Source of the DNA: Rummeliibacillus sp044763875
Lineage (GTDB): Bacteria; Bacillota; Bacilli; Bacillales_A; Planococcaceae
Assembly: GCF_044763875.1 (NCBI RefSeq)
Contig: NZ_JBIWGZ010000007.1
Location: forward strand, 62,001-126,000
Direction: 5' to 3'
Length of the DNA stretch: 64,000 nt
In this document: piece after piece, positions 42,494 through 51,815 of the stretch
Position numbering within the stretch: position 1 is the stretch's first letter
Layout of the letters: every line of letters begins with the position of its first letter
Position numbers and translations under genes: made by a program
The notes under the pieces: model-generated
Database searches by the model: none
Told to the model about the DNA's origin: nothing
What the model saw: the letters and a program-made list of their open reading frames with translations, nothing else

Positions 42494-43876
42494 TTGGAAT
42501 ATCGTATTGAACATGATTCCATGGGAGAAGTAAAAGTACCTGCAGAACATAAATGGGGTGCTCAAACGGAGCGTAGTAAACAAAACTTTAAAATTGGTTC
42601 TGAACATATGCCAATCGACTTTATTCATGGCTATGCATTACTTAAAAAATCAGTAGCAAAAGTATGTGTTGAACTTGGTACATTATCACAAGTAAAAGCA
42701 GATGCAATTGCTCATGCAGCTGATGAAATCATGACTGGTAAATGGGATAGCGAATTCCCACTAGTTATTTGGCAAACAGGTAGTGGTACTCAAACAAATA
42801 TGAATGTTAACGAAGTAATCGCTCACCTTGGTAACGAATACCTTGAAGCTCAAGGTAGTGAAGAACGCCTACACCCAAATGACGATGTGAATAAATCTCA
42901 AAGCTCGAACGACTCGTTCCCGACTGCAATTCATATTGCAACTTCAATTGCAGTAGAAAAGAATTTACTACCCGCTTTGCGTCAAATTAAAGCAACTTTA
43001 AAAGCAAAATCTGAAGAATTTATGCAACTAATCAAAATTGGTCGTACACACTTACAAGATGCGACTCCTTTAACATTAGGTCAAGAAATTAGCGGTTGGT
43101 TACACATGATCGAAAAATCAGAAGAAATGATTGAAGAAAGTTCTAAACATATGTTAGAACTTGCAATCGGTGGTACTGCAGTAGGTACTGGTCTAAATGC
43201 TCCTGATGGCTTCGATGAAAAAGTAGTTGCTGTATTAGCTAAAGAATCAGGTCTAAAATTCGTTGCATCACCAAATAAATTCCATGCACTAACTTCTCAT
43301 GACCAAATGGTAACAGCTCACGGTGCTTTGAAAGCTCTAGCTGCAGACTTGATGAAAATTGCCAACGATGTTCGCTGGTTAGCTTCAGGTCCTCGTTCTG
43401 GTTTTGGCGAAATCTCAATCCCAGAAAACGAACCAGGTTCATCCATTATGCCAGGTAAAGTAAATCCAACTCAATGTGAAGCTGTTACAATGGTAGCTGT
43501 ACAAGTTATGGGTAATGACGTAACTCTTGGTATGGCTGCTTCTCAAGGTAACTTTGAATTGAACGTGTTCAAACCTGTTATTCTTTATAACTTCATGCAA
43601 TCTGTTGAATTACTATCTGACGTAATCCGCAGCTTCGATGAACACTGCTTACAAGGTATTACTGCTAACGAAGATAAACTTGAACACTTCTTAAACAACT
43701 CACTAATGTTAGTAACTGCTCTTAACCCATACATCGGTTATGAAAATGCAGCGAAAATTGCTAAACATGCACATAAAAACGGTCTAACATTAAAAGAAGC
43801 TGCTCTTGAAACTGGTCTTCTAACAGAAGAACAATTCAACGAATGGGTAGTTCCAAGTAAAATGATTAAATTCTAA
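42494..43876 (+). CDS. fumC: Fumarate hydratase, class II
   Basis: This 460-residue enzyme interconverts fumarate and malate in the citric acid cycle. The superfamily signature GSSIMPGKVNP near residue 315 holds the catalytic serine loop; WQTGSGTQTNMNVNEVI and GRTHLQDATPLTLGQE bind the substrate. Class II members are iron-free tetramers. The start MEYRIEHDSMGEV matches B. subtilis CitG, so the TTG at 42494 behind GGAG is chosen, not the ATGs at 42479 or 42485. A bidirectional terminator follows. The codon choice looks like that of a well-expressed gene. Confidence 0.94.
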   Translation: MEYRIEHDSMGEVKVPAEHKWGAQTERSKQNFKIGSEHMPIDFIHGYALLKKSVAKVCVELGTLSQVKADAIAHAADEIMTGKWDSEFPLVIWQTGSGTQTNMNVNEVIAHLGNEYLEAQGSEERLHPNDDVNKSQSSNDSFPTAIHIATSIAVEKNLLPALRQIKATLKAKSEEFMQLIKIGRTHLQDATPLTLGQEISGWLHMIEKSEEMIEESSKHMLELAIGGTAVGTGLNAPDGFDEKVVAVLAKESGLKFVASPNKFHALTSHDQMVTAHGALKALAADLMKIANDVRWLASGPRSGFGEISIPENEPGSSIMPGKVNPTQCEAVTMVAVQVMGNDVTLGMAASQGNFELNVFKPVILYNFMQSVELLSDVIRSFDEHCLQGITANEDKLEHFLNNSLMLVTALNPYIGYENAAKIAKHAHKNGLTLKEAALETGLLTEEQFNEWVVPSKMIKF

Positions 43877-43934
43877 AACTTATTGTGGTTTTGATTTTAC
43901 ATTTCACAATACATTAAATTCGTATAGATATGTT

Positions 43935-43980
43935 AAAAAGGAGTTGTCCAAATATACACATTTGGCAACTCCTTTTTCCT
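43935..43980. terminator. Bidirectional terminator between fumC and a LysR gene
   Basis: AAAAAGGAGTTG pairs with CAACTCCTTTTT with further pairing AAAT/ATTT inside; the T-run occurs on both strands. Confidence 0.88.
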
Positions 43981-44024
43981 TGATATATCCACATGGATAC
44001 TATGCTGTTTTCACAGAGCCTTTT

Positions 44025-44873
44025 TTATTTTTTCAAAAACTCAAGAAATGTCTCGGTTGTTTTAGAAAGGAATGGTGTATTGAGATGAATAGCATGGAAG
44101 TCACGATTATAATTGTATTTATCCTTTAAAACAATTTGTAACTTGTTTAACTGCATTTCGTTTTCAATTGTCCATTCAGAGAGTAGTGCAACCCCTAGCC
44201 CATTTACAACGGCTTCTTTTATGAGCTGAGTGCTACCAAATTCTAATATACTATGAGGTACAATATTATGTTCCTTTATAAAATGTTCGAATGCTTCACG
44301 GGTACCAGATCCCTGTTCTCTAATAATCCATGTTTGATCATTTAAGTTATGCACAGTTTGTTCAGACTTTGCAACAATGACCATATGATCTGTTGCAATC
44401 TTGTGCATAACTATTCGTTTAATGGGAATAGAACCTTCAATTATCCCCAAATCTAAAGTCTGATTAATGATCTTATCAGCTATCTCTGTTGTATTATCGA
44501 TACATATACGTGGATATACTTGTGGATAATCTGTTAAAAATGCTGCTAAACATTTGGGTAGAAGGTATTCACCATATGAATAACTTGCACCAAGTAGTAA
44601 TTCACCAGCAACATGATTCGTCAGATCGTCCAATGCTCGATTCATTTTTGTGGATAACATGTTTATTTCTTTTCCGTAGTAGACCACAATTTCCCCAGCT
44701 TTAGTAAGTTGTATCTTTTTTTGTGAACGATCAAAAAGCTGCACGTTTAGTTCTTCTTCTAAACTTTTTATATATTGGCTAACAGCCGGCTGTGTCATAT
44801 ACAACTCTTCTGCAGCTCGTGAAAAATTCATATGCTTTACAACAGTTAAGAAAATCTGTAGTTTATCAGCCAT
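44025..44873 (-). CDS. LysR family transcription regulator
   Basis: This 282-residue protein has the LysR helix-turn-helix at the N-terminus (FLTVVKHMNFSRAAEELYMT, then QPAVSQYIKSLEEELNVQLF) and a periplasmic-binding-protein-like effector domain from about residue 90. It is divergent from the yeiH-type exporter gene with 108 bases between; such pairs usually mean the regulator controls the neighbour. A palindrome just upstream of its ATG fits autoregulation. In B. subtilis and E. coli related regulators (CysL, YeiE) sense sulfur status, but the effector here is unknown. Confidence 0.88.
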   Translation of the reverse strand: MADKLQIFLTVVKHMNFSRAAEELYMTQPAVSQYIKSLEEELNVQLFDRSQKKIQLTKAGEIVVYYGKEINMLSTKMNRALDDLTNHVAGELLLGASYSYGEYLLPKCLAAFLTDYPQVYPRICIDNTTEIADKIINQTLDLGIIEGSIPIKRIVMHKIATDHMVIVAKSEQTVHNLNDQTWIIREQGSGTREAFEHFIKEHNIVPHSILEFGSTQLIKEAVVNGLGVALLSEWTIENEMQLNKLQIVLKDKYNYNRDFHAIHLNTPFLSKTTETFLEFLKK

Positions 44874-44883
44874 AGACCCTCCT

Positions 44884-44899
44884 ATAAGTAAATACTTAT
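44884..44899. promoter_or_regulatory. Probable LysR operator
   Basis: ATAAGTAAATACTTAT is a perfect palindrome (6-base arms, 4-base centre) 11 bases upstream of the LysR start codon and inside the divergent promoter region. It has the size and T-N11-A shape of LysR-type sites. Confidence 0.6.
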
Positions 44900-44981
44900 G
44901 GTTTTAATAATAATCATTAATTATCTTTTTGGTTAGCTACATTCTATCATGATTATAGAAAACAAAATAGGAGATGAGATT

Positions 44982-45962
44982 ATGCAACTATCTGGAGGGT
45001 TTATTAAAGGAATAGTATTTACCATTGTTATAGCGATTGTATCGTATTTCCTAAGCAAACTTCCATTCTTGAATTATTTAGGACCATTGGCAATTGCTAT
45101 AATTATTGCAGTTATTATTAGAAATACACGACCTTATCCACAGCAGTGGAAAAGTGGAATCGATTTTTCAGCTAAGAAAATTTTACGATTTGCAATTATC
45201 CTATATGGGATTCGATTAAACATTGCTGTTGTAGCACATGAAGGACTTCCATTGATTGTTAGAGCAGCAGGGGTCATTGTAGGTACAATCTTATTAACTG
45301 TTTTTATTGGGAAATTATTAGGCGTAGAAGAAAAGTTAACGATGCTATTGGCATTTGGCACAGGAATCTGTGGTGCAGCCGCTATAGCTGCAGTTTCGCC
45401 TATTGTAAAAGCTAAAGAAGAAGATACAGCCATGTCGGTTGGTATGATTGCTTTAATGGGAACCATTTTTTCCTTAATTTATCCAACTGTTGGTCATTTG
45501 TTGAACTTAACACCAGAAGCTTATGGGTACTGGTCAGGATATAGTTTACATGAAATTGCACACGCTGCATTAGCAGGGGCCGCATTTGGTGATGCTTCAC
45601 TAACGCCTGCTCTATTGGCAAAATTAAGCCGTGTATTATTATTATTCCCAGTAACATTATTACTTGTTGGGTTTATGAAAATTAAAAATGGGGGAACAGG
45701 CCAAAAAGCTTCTTTTCCATATTTCTTATTAGGCTTCTTAATCGTTTCAGCCCTAGGTACGTGGGGGACACAACAAGGATGGCTTAGTGAAGGAATGCAG
45801 AATATAATCGCTCAAACAGGTACTTTCTTTTTAGCTGTAGCAATGGCTGCATTAGGAATGTCAGTTGACTTAAAAGAATTAAAAACAAGAGCTTTAAAAC
45901 CACTTATTATGTTAACCATTGTATCGGTAATTTTAAGTTCACTCGTGTTGGCTATTATTTAA
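44982..45962 (+). CDS. YeiH/UPF0324 family membrane protein
   Basis: This 326-residue protein has about ten membrane helices and the YeiH family segments ILRFAIILYGIRLN, AFGTGICGAAAIAAVSPIVK and SLHEIAHAALAGAAFGD. Members are described as putative sulfate or taurine-derived sulfite exporters, based mostly on context. It is divergent from a LysR regulator. The ATG at 44982 follows AGGAGATGAG; a GTG-free frame upstream to 44949 has no site. Confidence 0.85.
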   Translation: MQLSGGFIKGIVFTIVIAIVSYFLSKLPFLNYLGPLAIAIIIAVIIRNTRPYPQQWKSGIDFSAKKILRFAIILYGIRLNIAVVAHEGLPLIVRAAGVIVGTILLTVFIGKLLGVEEKLTMLLAFGTGICGAAAIAAVSPIVKAKEEDTAMSVGMIALMGTIFSLIYPTVGHLLNLTPEAYGYWSGYSLHEIAHAALAGAAFGDASLTPALLAKLSRVLLLFPVTLLLVGFMKIKNGGTGQKASFPYFLLGFLIVSALGTWGTQQGWLSEGMQNIIAQTGTFFLAVAMAALGMSVDLKELKTRALKPLIMLTIVSVILSSLVLAII

Positions 45963-46042
45963 TTAATGTTTTGTATATAAGGGATAAATGGAAGACTTTG
46001 ATTTAATTGATTTGAATCGTTAAGAACGCGTATAGCAAAAAG

Positions 46043-46076
46043 AAAGAGCTAACGAAAATTTGTCGTTAGCTCTTTA
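46043..46076. terminator. Bidirectional terminator
   Basis: AAAGAGCTAACGA pairs with TCGTTAGCTCTTT. It serves the YeiH gene and, on the minus strand, the efe operon. Confidence 0.85.
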
Positions 46077-46090
46077 CTATATTTGATTTA

Positions 46091-47821
46091 TTAATGTTCA
46101 TTACGCTTTTTATAAATAACTGTTAACACAACTAAAACAAGTAAAACAACTTGTCCTACAATGGTTTCAACTGTTGGATAGAATCCAATTGAAGCCAATA
46201 CAGGTAATCCGTTAAGAATATGTGAAGGTAAAATATCTAAAAGTTGTAATTTGTGAATGCTGACACCAATAATTTTGAATGCCAGAATGTAAATCAATAT
46301 AGTTGCAACTGCAAAGAATCGATGTACTGGGATTTTGCCACTAGCACGTAATAATAAGAAAGCTACAACAGCTAAAATGGCGATTGCAACACCGATCCCT
46401 AGAGCGAAGCTAGATGTCGACATATTCGGTGCAATTCCCATATAAAAGATTAATGTTTCAGCACCTTCGCGGAATACAGAAAGGAAACTGATAAAGGCCA
46501 TTGCCCACACACTTTGTTTTGACATAGCATGGTTCATTTGTTTTGAAATATAAGCATTCCAAGATTTAATATTGGATTTGCTATGCATCCAAACACCGAT
46601 ACCGATCATCATTGCAGCAGCAAGTAAGCCTACATAACCTTCAATCATTTCACGACTTGCATTAACTGTTCCAGAGTTAAAAATAGTCGACATTAAAATC
46701 GCTAAAACAGCACTTAAAGCAATACCAATGCCTGCCCCAATATAAATCCATTTTTCCATATGACGCTGATCGGATTTTTTTAGGAAAGCAACTAAAGCAA
46801 TGATAATTAATAATGCTTCTAAGCCCTCACGTAGTAGGATTAATGCTGAATCCCAAAAACTATAATTTTGGTCACCTTGAATAAGTTGAATTTGTTGTTT
46901 AAAGTGATCAAGTTGAGACTTAATATTTTTTGTATCAACTTTGTCCTTCATCAAGTCACTGGCGATAATGGGCATATCACTTTCGATACTCGTATAAAGA
47001 CCAGCATTCTTTGTGCGAATATCTCCTTCGACATTTGGCCAAGTAGTGATGAATTTTTTGATCGTTGCAGATGCCTTTGAATAATCTTTGTCATCAATTT
47101 GCGTTTTTGCTTCATCGATTAAGTCAACTAATGATTGTAAAGAGAAAGTACCTTTAGCAGTTGAAGCGACTTTCTTACCAGCCCCAAAATCTGTTATGGC
47201 TTTTTGTAGTTCGTTATATTGATCTTGAATTGCATCAATATTTGGTTTTTCATCAGAAAGTGCAATACGTATGAAAGACATTTTCGTTTCAATTTTACCG
47301 TATGCAGCAATATCGTATTCGCGTACTGGTGTTTCTTTTTTCTTCCAGAAGGCATTGAAGTTATTATAAGCTGTTGTAAGTTTCTCAACATTACCTTCTT
47401 TTATCGCTGCTTGTAATTGATTAAGTGCAGGAGTCATTGCAGTGGCAAAAGCCTTTCTTTCGGCCTTTTCGTCAACCGGGTTTTCAGCTTTTTCAAGAGC
47501 TGTTAATGCTTTTGAGAGTTCTGAAAGTGCAGCTAAACGATCATCCTTTGAAGATGCATTTTGTGCATTATCCAAAGCTTGGGTAACAGCACTTGATTCT
47601 TTAGAGTCTTTGACGTTCGCTTGATTCCAATCTTTTTCAAAAGTTTTGATTGCGTCATTTGCTTTTGCATCGTCACCTTGTTTGGAATTCATAATGGCAT
47701 CGCTGATAGAAATAAACAGATTACTGTAAGATTCCGCAGCAGCTACAGGATGAATAGTTGTCAATGTAACAAGGAGCAGGATGATGAGAAGTTGACTACA
47801 ACGTATTAAATAATGCTTCAC
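46091..47821 (-). CDS. efeU: FTR1-family iron permease EfeU
   Basis: This 576-residue protein has a Sec signal peptide (to about residue 28), a 300-residue helical outside domain, and a seven-helix FTR1 membrane domain from about residue 325. Both iron-binding motifs are present: LREGLEALLIIIAL and FREGAETLIFYMG (R-E-x-x-E). It is the membrane channel of the EfeUOB iron uptake system. It begins with GTG inside the 3' end of efeB, overlapping it by 26 bases, so translation is coupled. It is the last gene of a Fur-controlled unit. Confidence 0.9.
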   Translation of the reverse strand: MKHYLIRCSQLLIILLLVTLTTIHPVAAAESYSNLFISISDAIMNSKQGDDAKANDAIKTFEKDWNQANVKDSKESSAVTQALDNAQNASSKDDRLAALSELSKALTALEKAENPVDEKAERKAFATAMTPALNQLQAAIKEGNVEKLTTAYNNFNAFWKKKETPVREYDIAAYGKIETKMSFIRIALSDEKPNIDAIQDQYNELQKAITDFGAGKKVASTAKGTFSLQSLVDLIDEAKTQIDDKDYSKASATIKKFITTWPNVEGDIRTKNAGLYTSIESDMPIIASDLMKDKVDTKNIKSQLDHFKQQIQLIQGDQNYSFWDSALILLREGLEALLIIIALVAFLKKSDQRHMEKWIYIGAGIGIALSAVLAILMSTIFNSGTVNASREMIEGYVGLLAAAMMIGIGVWMHSKSNIKSWNAYISKQMNHAMSKQSVWAMAFISFLSVFREGAETLIFYMGIAPNMSTSSFALGIGVAIAILAVVAFLLLRASGKIPVHRFFAVATILIYILAFKIIGVSIHKLQLLDILPSHILNGLPVLASIGFYPTVETIVGQVVLLVLVVLTVIYKKRNEH

Positions 47822-49079
47822 CTATATAACTCCCTTTTTTAATGCCAGGGAAGCAAGCAAAGACTCCGCTGCCTCGATGGGTAATATATTCATTTAATTT
47901 ATCCATACGACCAAGCTGGTTTTGGATTTTAGTAAATTGTTCAGGATTTTTTTGGAATGATATAAAGACTAATCCGGCATCATAAGAACCTGTTGAATCT
48001 ACAATACCTGATGAGTAAGAATAAGAACGTCTCATGATTCGGGCTTTGGATTGTTTTGCAAGGAATACATGTGAGTTTTCTGGCACAATATAGTTGCCAT
48101 TTTCATCTTTACGTTCAATTTCCATAGCATCAGACTCATTTTTCTTACCAAGTGGTGCACCGCTATCACGATGGCGACCAAATGTATTTTCTTGTTCTTT
48201 TAATGCTGTACGATCCCATGTTTCTAAATGCAATTGTATACGACGGACAACTAAATAAGAACCACCTGTCATCCATGGTTTAGAGTCACCGGATTGTACC
48301 CAAACAACCTTATTCATATCTTTTTCACTGGAGGTAATTGGATTTTCTGTACCATCTTTAAATGCAAATAAGTTACGAGGTGTTTGCTTTTTGCCGTTTT
48401 CAACAGGGAATGAGTTAAATCCTGCTTGGGACCACTTCATGGAAACTTTACCTGATGCGGCACGAATTAGATTTCGCACTGCATGGAATGCAACTTGTGG
48501 ATCGTCCGCACAAGCTTGAATGCAAATATCCCCACCTGTATAAACCTCTTCTAACTGGTCTTTTGGGAAATGGGGAAGGTCTTTTAGTTCTGTTGGTTTT
48601 AGAGATGAAAGGCCGAGTTCCTTCTTCTCAAATAGAGATGGTCCAACACCAAATGTGATGGATAAATTACGAGCATCTAGCCCTTTTGCTTCACCAGTAT
48701 CTTTTGGTGGAAGCATACCATTTTTGTATTCCACTCCGATTGTTTCGCCATTCATCATGTGAACAGCAAGAGGTGTCCACATTTTGAACAACTCTTGCAA
48801 TTCTGCTTTTGATTTGACTAAAACATTTAAAGAAGCAAAGTAGATATTCGTTTGTACAGCAGTATCAATTCCTGATTGATGTTTACCATAAAAGTTTACT
48901 TTGTTGGTTGCACTACTATCATCATCCAAGAAAACATCTTTACCAAATGCTTTTAAAATTCCTCCCATGCCAGAGGCACCAATTGCAATACCTGCAGCTC
49001 CAGCACCTGTCATTTTCAACATTTGTCTACGTGTGATTTTTTTATCTAATATTTTTTCACCATTATTTGTTTCAGTCAT
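47796..49079 (-). CDS. efeB: DyP-type heme peroxidase EfeB (Tat-exported)
   Basis: This 427-residue protein carries a twin-arginine signal (TRRQMLKMTGAGAAGIAIGA) and the DyP-type peroxidase domain: FAFKDGTENP (the GxxDG-type catalytic motif) near residue 245 and FGRHRDSGAPLG with the heme-ligand histidine near residue 315. EfeB removes iron from heme or oxidises ferrous iron outside the cell for uptake through EfeU. It is exported folded with its heme. It is the middle gene, 7 bases behind efeO and overlapping efeU. The ATG follows GGAGTGAT. Confidence 0.92.
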   Translation of the reverse strand: MTETNNGEKILDKKITRRQMLKMTGAGAAGIAIGASGMGGILKAFGKDVFLDDDSSATNKVNFYGKHQSGIDTAVQTNIYFASLNVLVKSKAELQELFKMWTPLAVHMMNGETIGVEYKNGMLPPKDTGEAKGLDARNLSITFGVGPSLFEKKELGLSSLKPTELKDLPHFPKDQLEEVYTGGDICIQACADDPQVAFHAVRNLIRAASGKVSMKWSQAGFNSFPVENGKKQTPRNLFAFKDGTENPITSSEKDMNKVVWVQSGDSKPWMTGGSYLVVRRIQLHLETWDRTALKEQENTFGRHRDSGAPLGKKNESDAMEIERKDENGNYIVPENSHVFLAKQSKARIMRRSYSYSSGIVDSTGSYDAGLVFISFQKNPEQFTKIQNQLGRMDKLNEYITHRGSGVFACFPGIKKGSYIGEALFNTL

Positions 49080-49086
49080 TAATCAA

Positions 49087-49959
49087 TCACTCCATAATAA
49101 TTCCCATTTGACTTAATGGTTCTCCTAGGTGGTTTACAGCTTCAGCTAAGGCCTTTGTATCTTCTTTAGTTAGTTTTGTATATGAAACATAACCGCCGTC
49201 TTTTGTTTCATATTTTGCTAACAAATCATTAACTGCTTTAAATTTTTCAGTTAAATCTTTTGCTAATTTAGGATCTTTATTGCTGATTTGATCTTCTAAA
49301 ATAGTGAAGATTTTTTCTGCACCTTCAACATTCGCTTTGAAGTCATACAAGTCAGTGTGAGAATAAATTTCTTCTTCTCCTGTAATCTTTGATGTAGATA
49401 CTTCGTTTAATAAGTCAACAGCACCAGTCATCATAAGATCAGGTGTTACGTCTACAGTTTCTACTCGTGCACGTAATTCTTTTGAGTCAGCAAGTAACTG
49501 GTCAGCTATTTTTTCATAACCTTTTGTCGTGTTTTCTTTCCAAAGGCCGTATTCGATTTTATGATAACCAGTCCAGTCTTCTTCGCCTTGGCCTTCTGCT
49601 TTTAAGTCTGCAAGACGAGCATCAATGCGAGGGTCAAGATCGCCAAAGCTTTCTGCAATTGGTTCTGAACGTTCAAAATACATACGAGCAGTTGGATAAA
49701 TTTCTTTTGCTTTTTCTACATCGCCAGCTTTTACTGCTTTAACAAATTTTTCAGTTTCAATTGTGAATTTGTCCATTTGTTCCATTGCGAATTCTTTATA
49801 TGCATCGATTTCTTTTTGTAATTTAGGGGATGTTGTAGAACCTGTTGTTTCTTCTGTTTTCGACTTGGAATCCTCTTTTTTAGCAGTATCTGAACTATTG
49901 CAGCCTGTCATGACAACGCTTCCTGCTAATAATATGGCCAATAATGATTTTGTCTTCAT
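49087..49959 (-). CDS. efeO: Iron-uptake lipoprotein EfeO (imelysin/M75 family)
   Basis: This 290-residue lipoprotein has the lipobox VVMTGC (Cys at about residue 20), a Ser/Lys/Glu/Thr-rich linker and an M75/imelysin-type helical domain with the metal motif HKIE in WTGYHKIEYGLW near residue 140. It lacks the N-terminal cupredoxin domain of E. coli EfeO, as do most Bacillus members (YwbM). It is the first gene of the operon and presents iron to EfeU. A perfect Fur box lies 55 bases upstream. The ATG follows AGAAGGATA. Confidence 0.9.
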   Translation of the reverse strand: MKTKSLLAILLAGSVVMTGCNSSDTAKKEDSKSKTEETTGSTTSPKLQKEIDAYKEFAMEQMDKFTIETEKFVKAVKAGDVEKAKEIYPTARMYFERSEPIAESFGDLDPRIDARLADLKAEGQGEEDWTGYHKIEYGLWKENTTKGYEKIADQLLADSKELRARVETVDVTPDLMMTGAVDLLNEVSTSKITGEEEIYSHTDLYDFKANVEGAEKIFTILEDQISNKDPKLAKDLTEKFKAVNDLLAKYETKDGGYVSYTKLTKEDTKALAEAVNHLGEPLSQMGIIME

Positions 49960-50013
49960 TTATATCCTTCTTTCTATTGAAATTATTTCACGTTTCAGTT
50001 TCACTAACAGTAA

Positions 50014-50028
50014 TGATAATCATTATCA
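50014..50028. promoter_or_regulatory. Fur box of the efe operon
   Basis: TGATAATCATTATCA is a perfect match to the Bacillus 7-1-7 Fur box. It lies 55 bases upstream of efeO and should repress the operon when iron is plentiful. Confidence 0.92.
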
Positions 50029-50334
50029 ACGAAAAAATCAATAGAATTGGGGAAAAAGAATTATAAAAGTGAATATTAGCACAAGAATCTATAAAATTGT
50101 ATCATGTTTTACTTGAAAATAAAGAATAAAATTTTTGCAATACTTTCCTATTTATATGAAGAGAAGTGAACCATATTCCAATATTTATATATGAAAATAT
50201 TTAGACATGCTGTATATCTAATGAGCGTTACCTAGCTAAATAGATTTTGTTGCTAAAATTACAGTAAAACTTTTTATGCATGTATAATCGTCTTTAAAAT
50301 GTATACAGGAAAATTCCCTAAAGGAGCTCTAGGA

Positions 50335-50853
50335 ATGAAAAAAAGAAAAGCGCAGCTACAATATGATGATGATTTATTATCATTTATTCGGGCAAATAAA
50401 AAACAACTATATTGGCTAGCGTATAGTTATGTAAAAAACGAACAAGATGCGTTAGATATTGTTCAAGAAAGTATTCAAAAGTCTATGCGATATTATGATC
50501 AACTAATGGAGAAAGAAAAGTTGAAAAGTTGGTTTTATAAAATAGTCGTCAATACATCGCTTGATTTTTTAAAGAAAAATCGTAATTTACCGACTGAGGA
50601 CGATACATTATTATTTTTGACACCGTCACAAGAAGATCATTATGAAAATATTGACCTTCAACAAGCTTTATCAACATTACCAACAAAATATCGTGAAGTT
50701 GTTATATTACGTTTCTTTGAAGATATGAAAATCGAAGAAATAGGTTATGTTCTCAATGAAAACACGAATACGATTAAAACCAGGCTTTACAAAGCATTGA
50801 AACTTTTGAGAATTGAACTTCAAGAGGAAGAAGGCGAGAATTACCATGGATAA
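50335..50853 (+). CDS. sigV: ECF sigma factor SigV-like
   Basis: This 172-residue protein is an extracytoplasmic-function sigma factor: region 2 reads LAYSYVKNEQDALDIVQES and KLKSWFYKIVVNTSLDFLKK, region 4 reads YREVVILRFFEDMKIEEIGY and NENTNTIKTRLYKALKLLRI. It closely resembles B. subtilis SigV, which responds to lysozyme. The ATG at 50335 follows AAAGGAGC; the frame is open 12 codons further upstream without a site. The anti-sigma gene overlaps its 3' end by 8 bases. Between efeO and this gene lie the Fur box and about 300 AT-rich bases with the promoter. Confidence 0.9.
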   Translation: MKKRKAQLQYDDDLLSFIRANKKQLYWLAYSYVKNEQDALDIVQESIQKSMRYYDQLMEKEKLKSWFYKIVVNTSLDFLKKNRNLPTEDDTLLFLTPSQEDHYENIDLQQALSTLPTKYREVVILRFFEDMKIEEIGYVLNENTNTIKTRLYKALKLLRIELQEEEGENYHG

Positions 50854-51733
50854 AAAACTAAAAGAATTACAAAATCAATATGAAAGCATCCCTATTCCAG
50901 ACAATTTGGATGAAGTGGTAGAAATGGCTATTAAAAATGGAAAAAAGAAAAAAACAGTACCAAGATGGCTTTTTAGTACTGTAGCAGCAGTGGCAATTTT
51001 CACTGTTGGAGTGAACATTAGTCCAGCAATGGCTCAAACATTAGATGGTATACCAGTTATAAATAAAGTCGCGAAAATTCTTACTTTCCGTGAATATAAA
51101 GTAAAAGATGAAACATATGAAGCAGATATTAAAGTACCAAATATTAAAGGTTTAAATGATGATAAATTAGAATCTAAGTTAAACGAAAAATATATTGAAG
51201 ATGGAAAAAAACTTTATAGTGATTTTAAAGGCACCGTTGCAGATATTAAGAAAAATGGTGGAGGCCATTATGGTGTAGAAAGTGGTTACTCAGTAAAAAC
51301 AAATGACGAGAAACTTGTATCAATCGGTCGATATGTTGTAAACACAGTGGGCTCTTCATCAACAACGATGAAATACGATACGATTGATAAAGAAAATAAA
51401 GTCGTTCTAAGTCTGCCAATGCTATTCAAAGACGATGCCTATATCAAAACTATCTCCAATTATATCGAGGAACAGATGAAGAAAGAAATGAAAGAATCTA
51501 ATATGGATAAAACCTATTGGGTACAAGGTGTAGATGGACAAGATTTTGGTACATTTGATGGATCCAAGAATATTAAACCAAATCATAACTTCTATATTAA
51601 TAAGCACCATCAATTAGTCATAGCATTTGATAAATATGAAGTAGCGCCAGGATACATGGGACTAGTTGAGTTTAAAATTCCAACCAAGATAATACAAAAG
51701 GATTTAGTAAGTAATCAGTATATTAAAAAGTAA
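50846..51733 (+). CDS. rsiV: Anti-sigma-V factor RsiV
   Basis: This 295-residue membrane protein has a short cytoplasmic sigma-binding segment (residues 1-45), one membrane helix (RWLFSTVAAVAIFTVGVNIS, about 46-66) and an outside domain of the DUF4163/DUF3298 type (TFREYKVKDETYEADIKVPN, and later KYEVAPGYMGLVEFKIP). In B. subtilis RsiV binds lysozyme directly, is then cut by signal peptidase and RasP, and releases SigV. The AQTLDGIPV after the helix is a plausible signal-peptidase cleavage region. Translation is coupled to sigV. A terminator follows; the usual oatA partner is absent. Confidence 0.9.
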   Translation: MDKKLKELQNQYESIPIPDNLDEVVEMAIKNGKKKKTVPRWLFSTVAAVAIFTVGVNISPAMAQTLDGIPVINKVAKILTFREYKVKDETYEADIKVPNIKGLNDDKLESKLNEKYIEDGKKLYSDFKGTVADIKKNGGGHYGVESGYSVKTNDEKLVSIGRYVVNTVGSSSTTMKYDTIDKENKVVLSLPMLFKDDAYIKTISNYIEEQMKKEMKESNMDKTYWVQGVDGQDFGTFDGSKNIKPNHNFYINKHHQLVIAFDKYEVAPGYMGLVEFKIPTKIIQKDLVSNQYIKK

Positions 51734-51770
51734 TAGCTAAACGAATTTTGTATAGCAACGAAGCATGATA

Positions 51771-51808
51771 AAAAACATGTCCCACCAAAAGGTGAGACAT
51801 GTTTTTTG
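51771..51808. terminator. Bidirectional terminator
   Basis: AAAAAACATGTC pairs with GACATGTTTTTT with ACC/GGT pairing inside. It lies between rsiV and the convergent methyltransferase gene. Confidence 0.88.
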
Positions 51809-51815
51809 TTAAAGA

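Noticed and set aside
42320..42628. 102-codon minus-strand frame upstream of fumC
   Set aside because: It overlaps the fumC start and promoter region, is rich in Phe/Cys/His as random AT-rich frames are, and lacks a ribosome site.
50260..50292. Possible ECF autopromoter for sigV (AAAAC and CGTC)
   Set aside because: The spacer is 18 bases instead of about 16 and the -35 match is poor; a TATAAT in between could belong to a SigA promoter instead.
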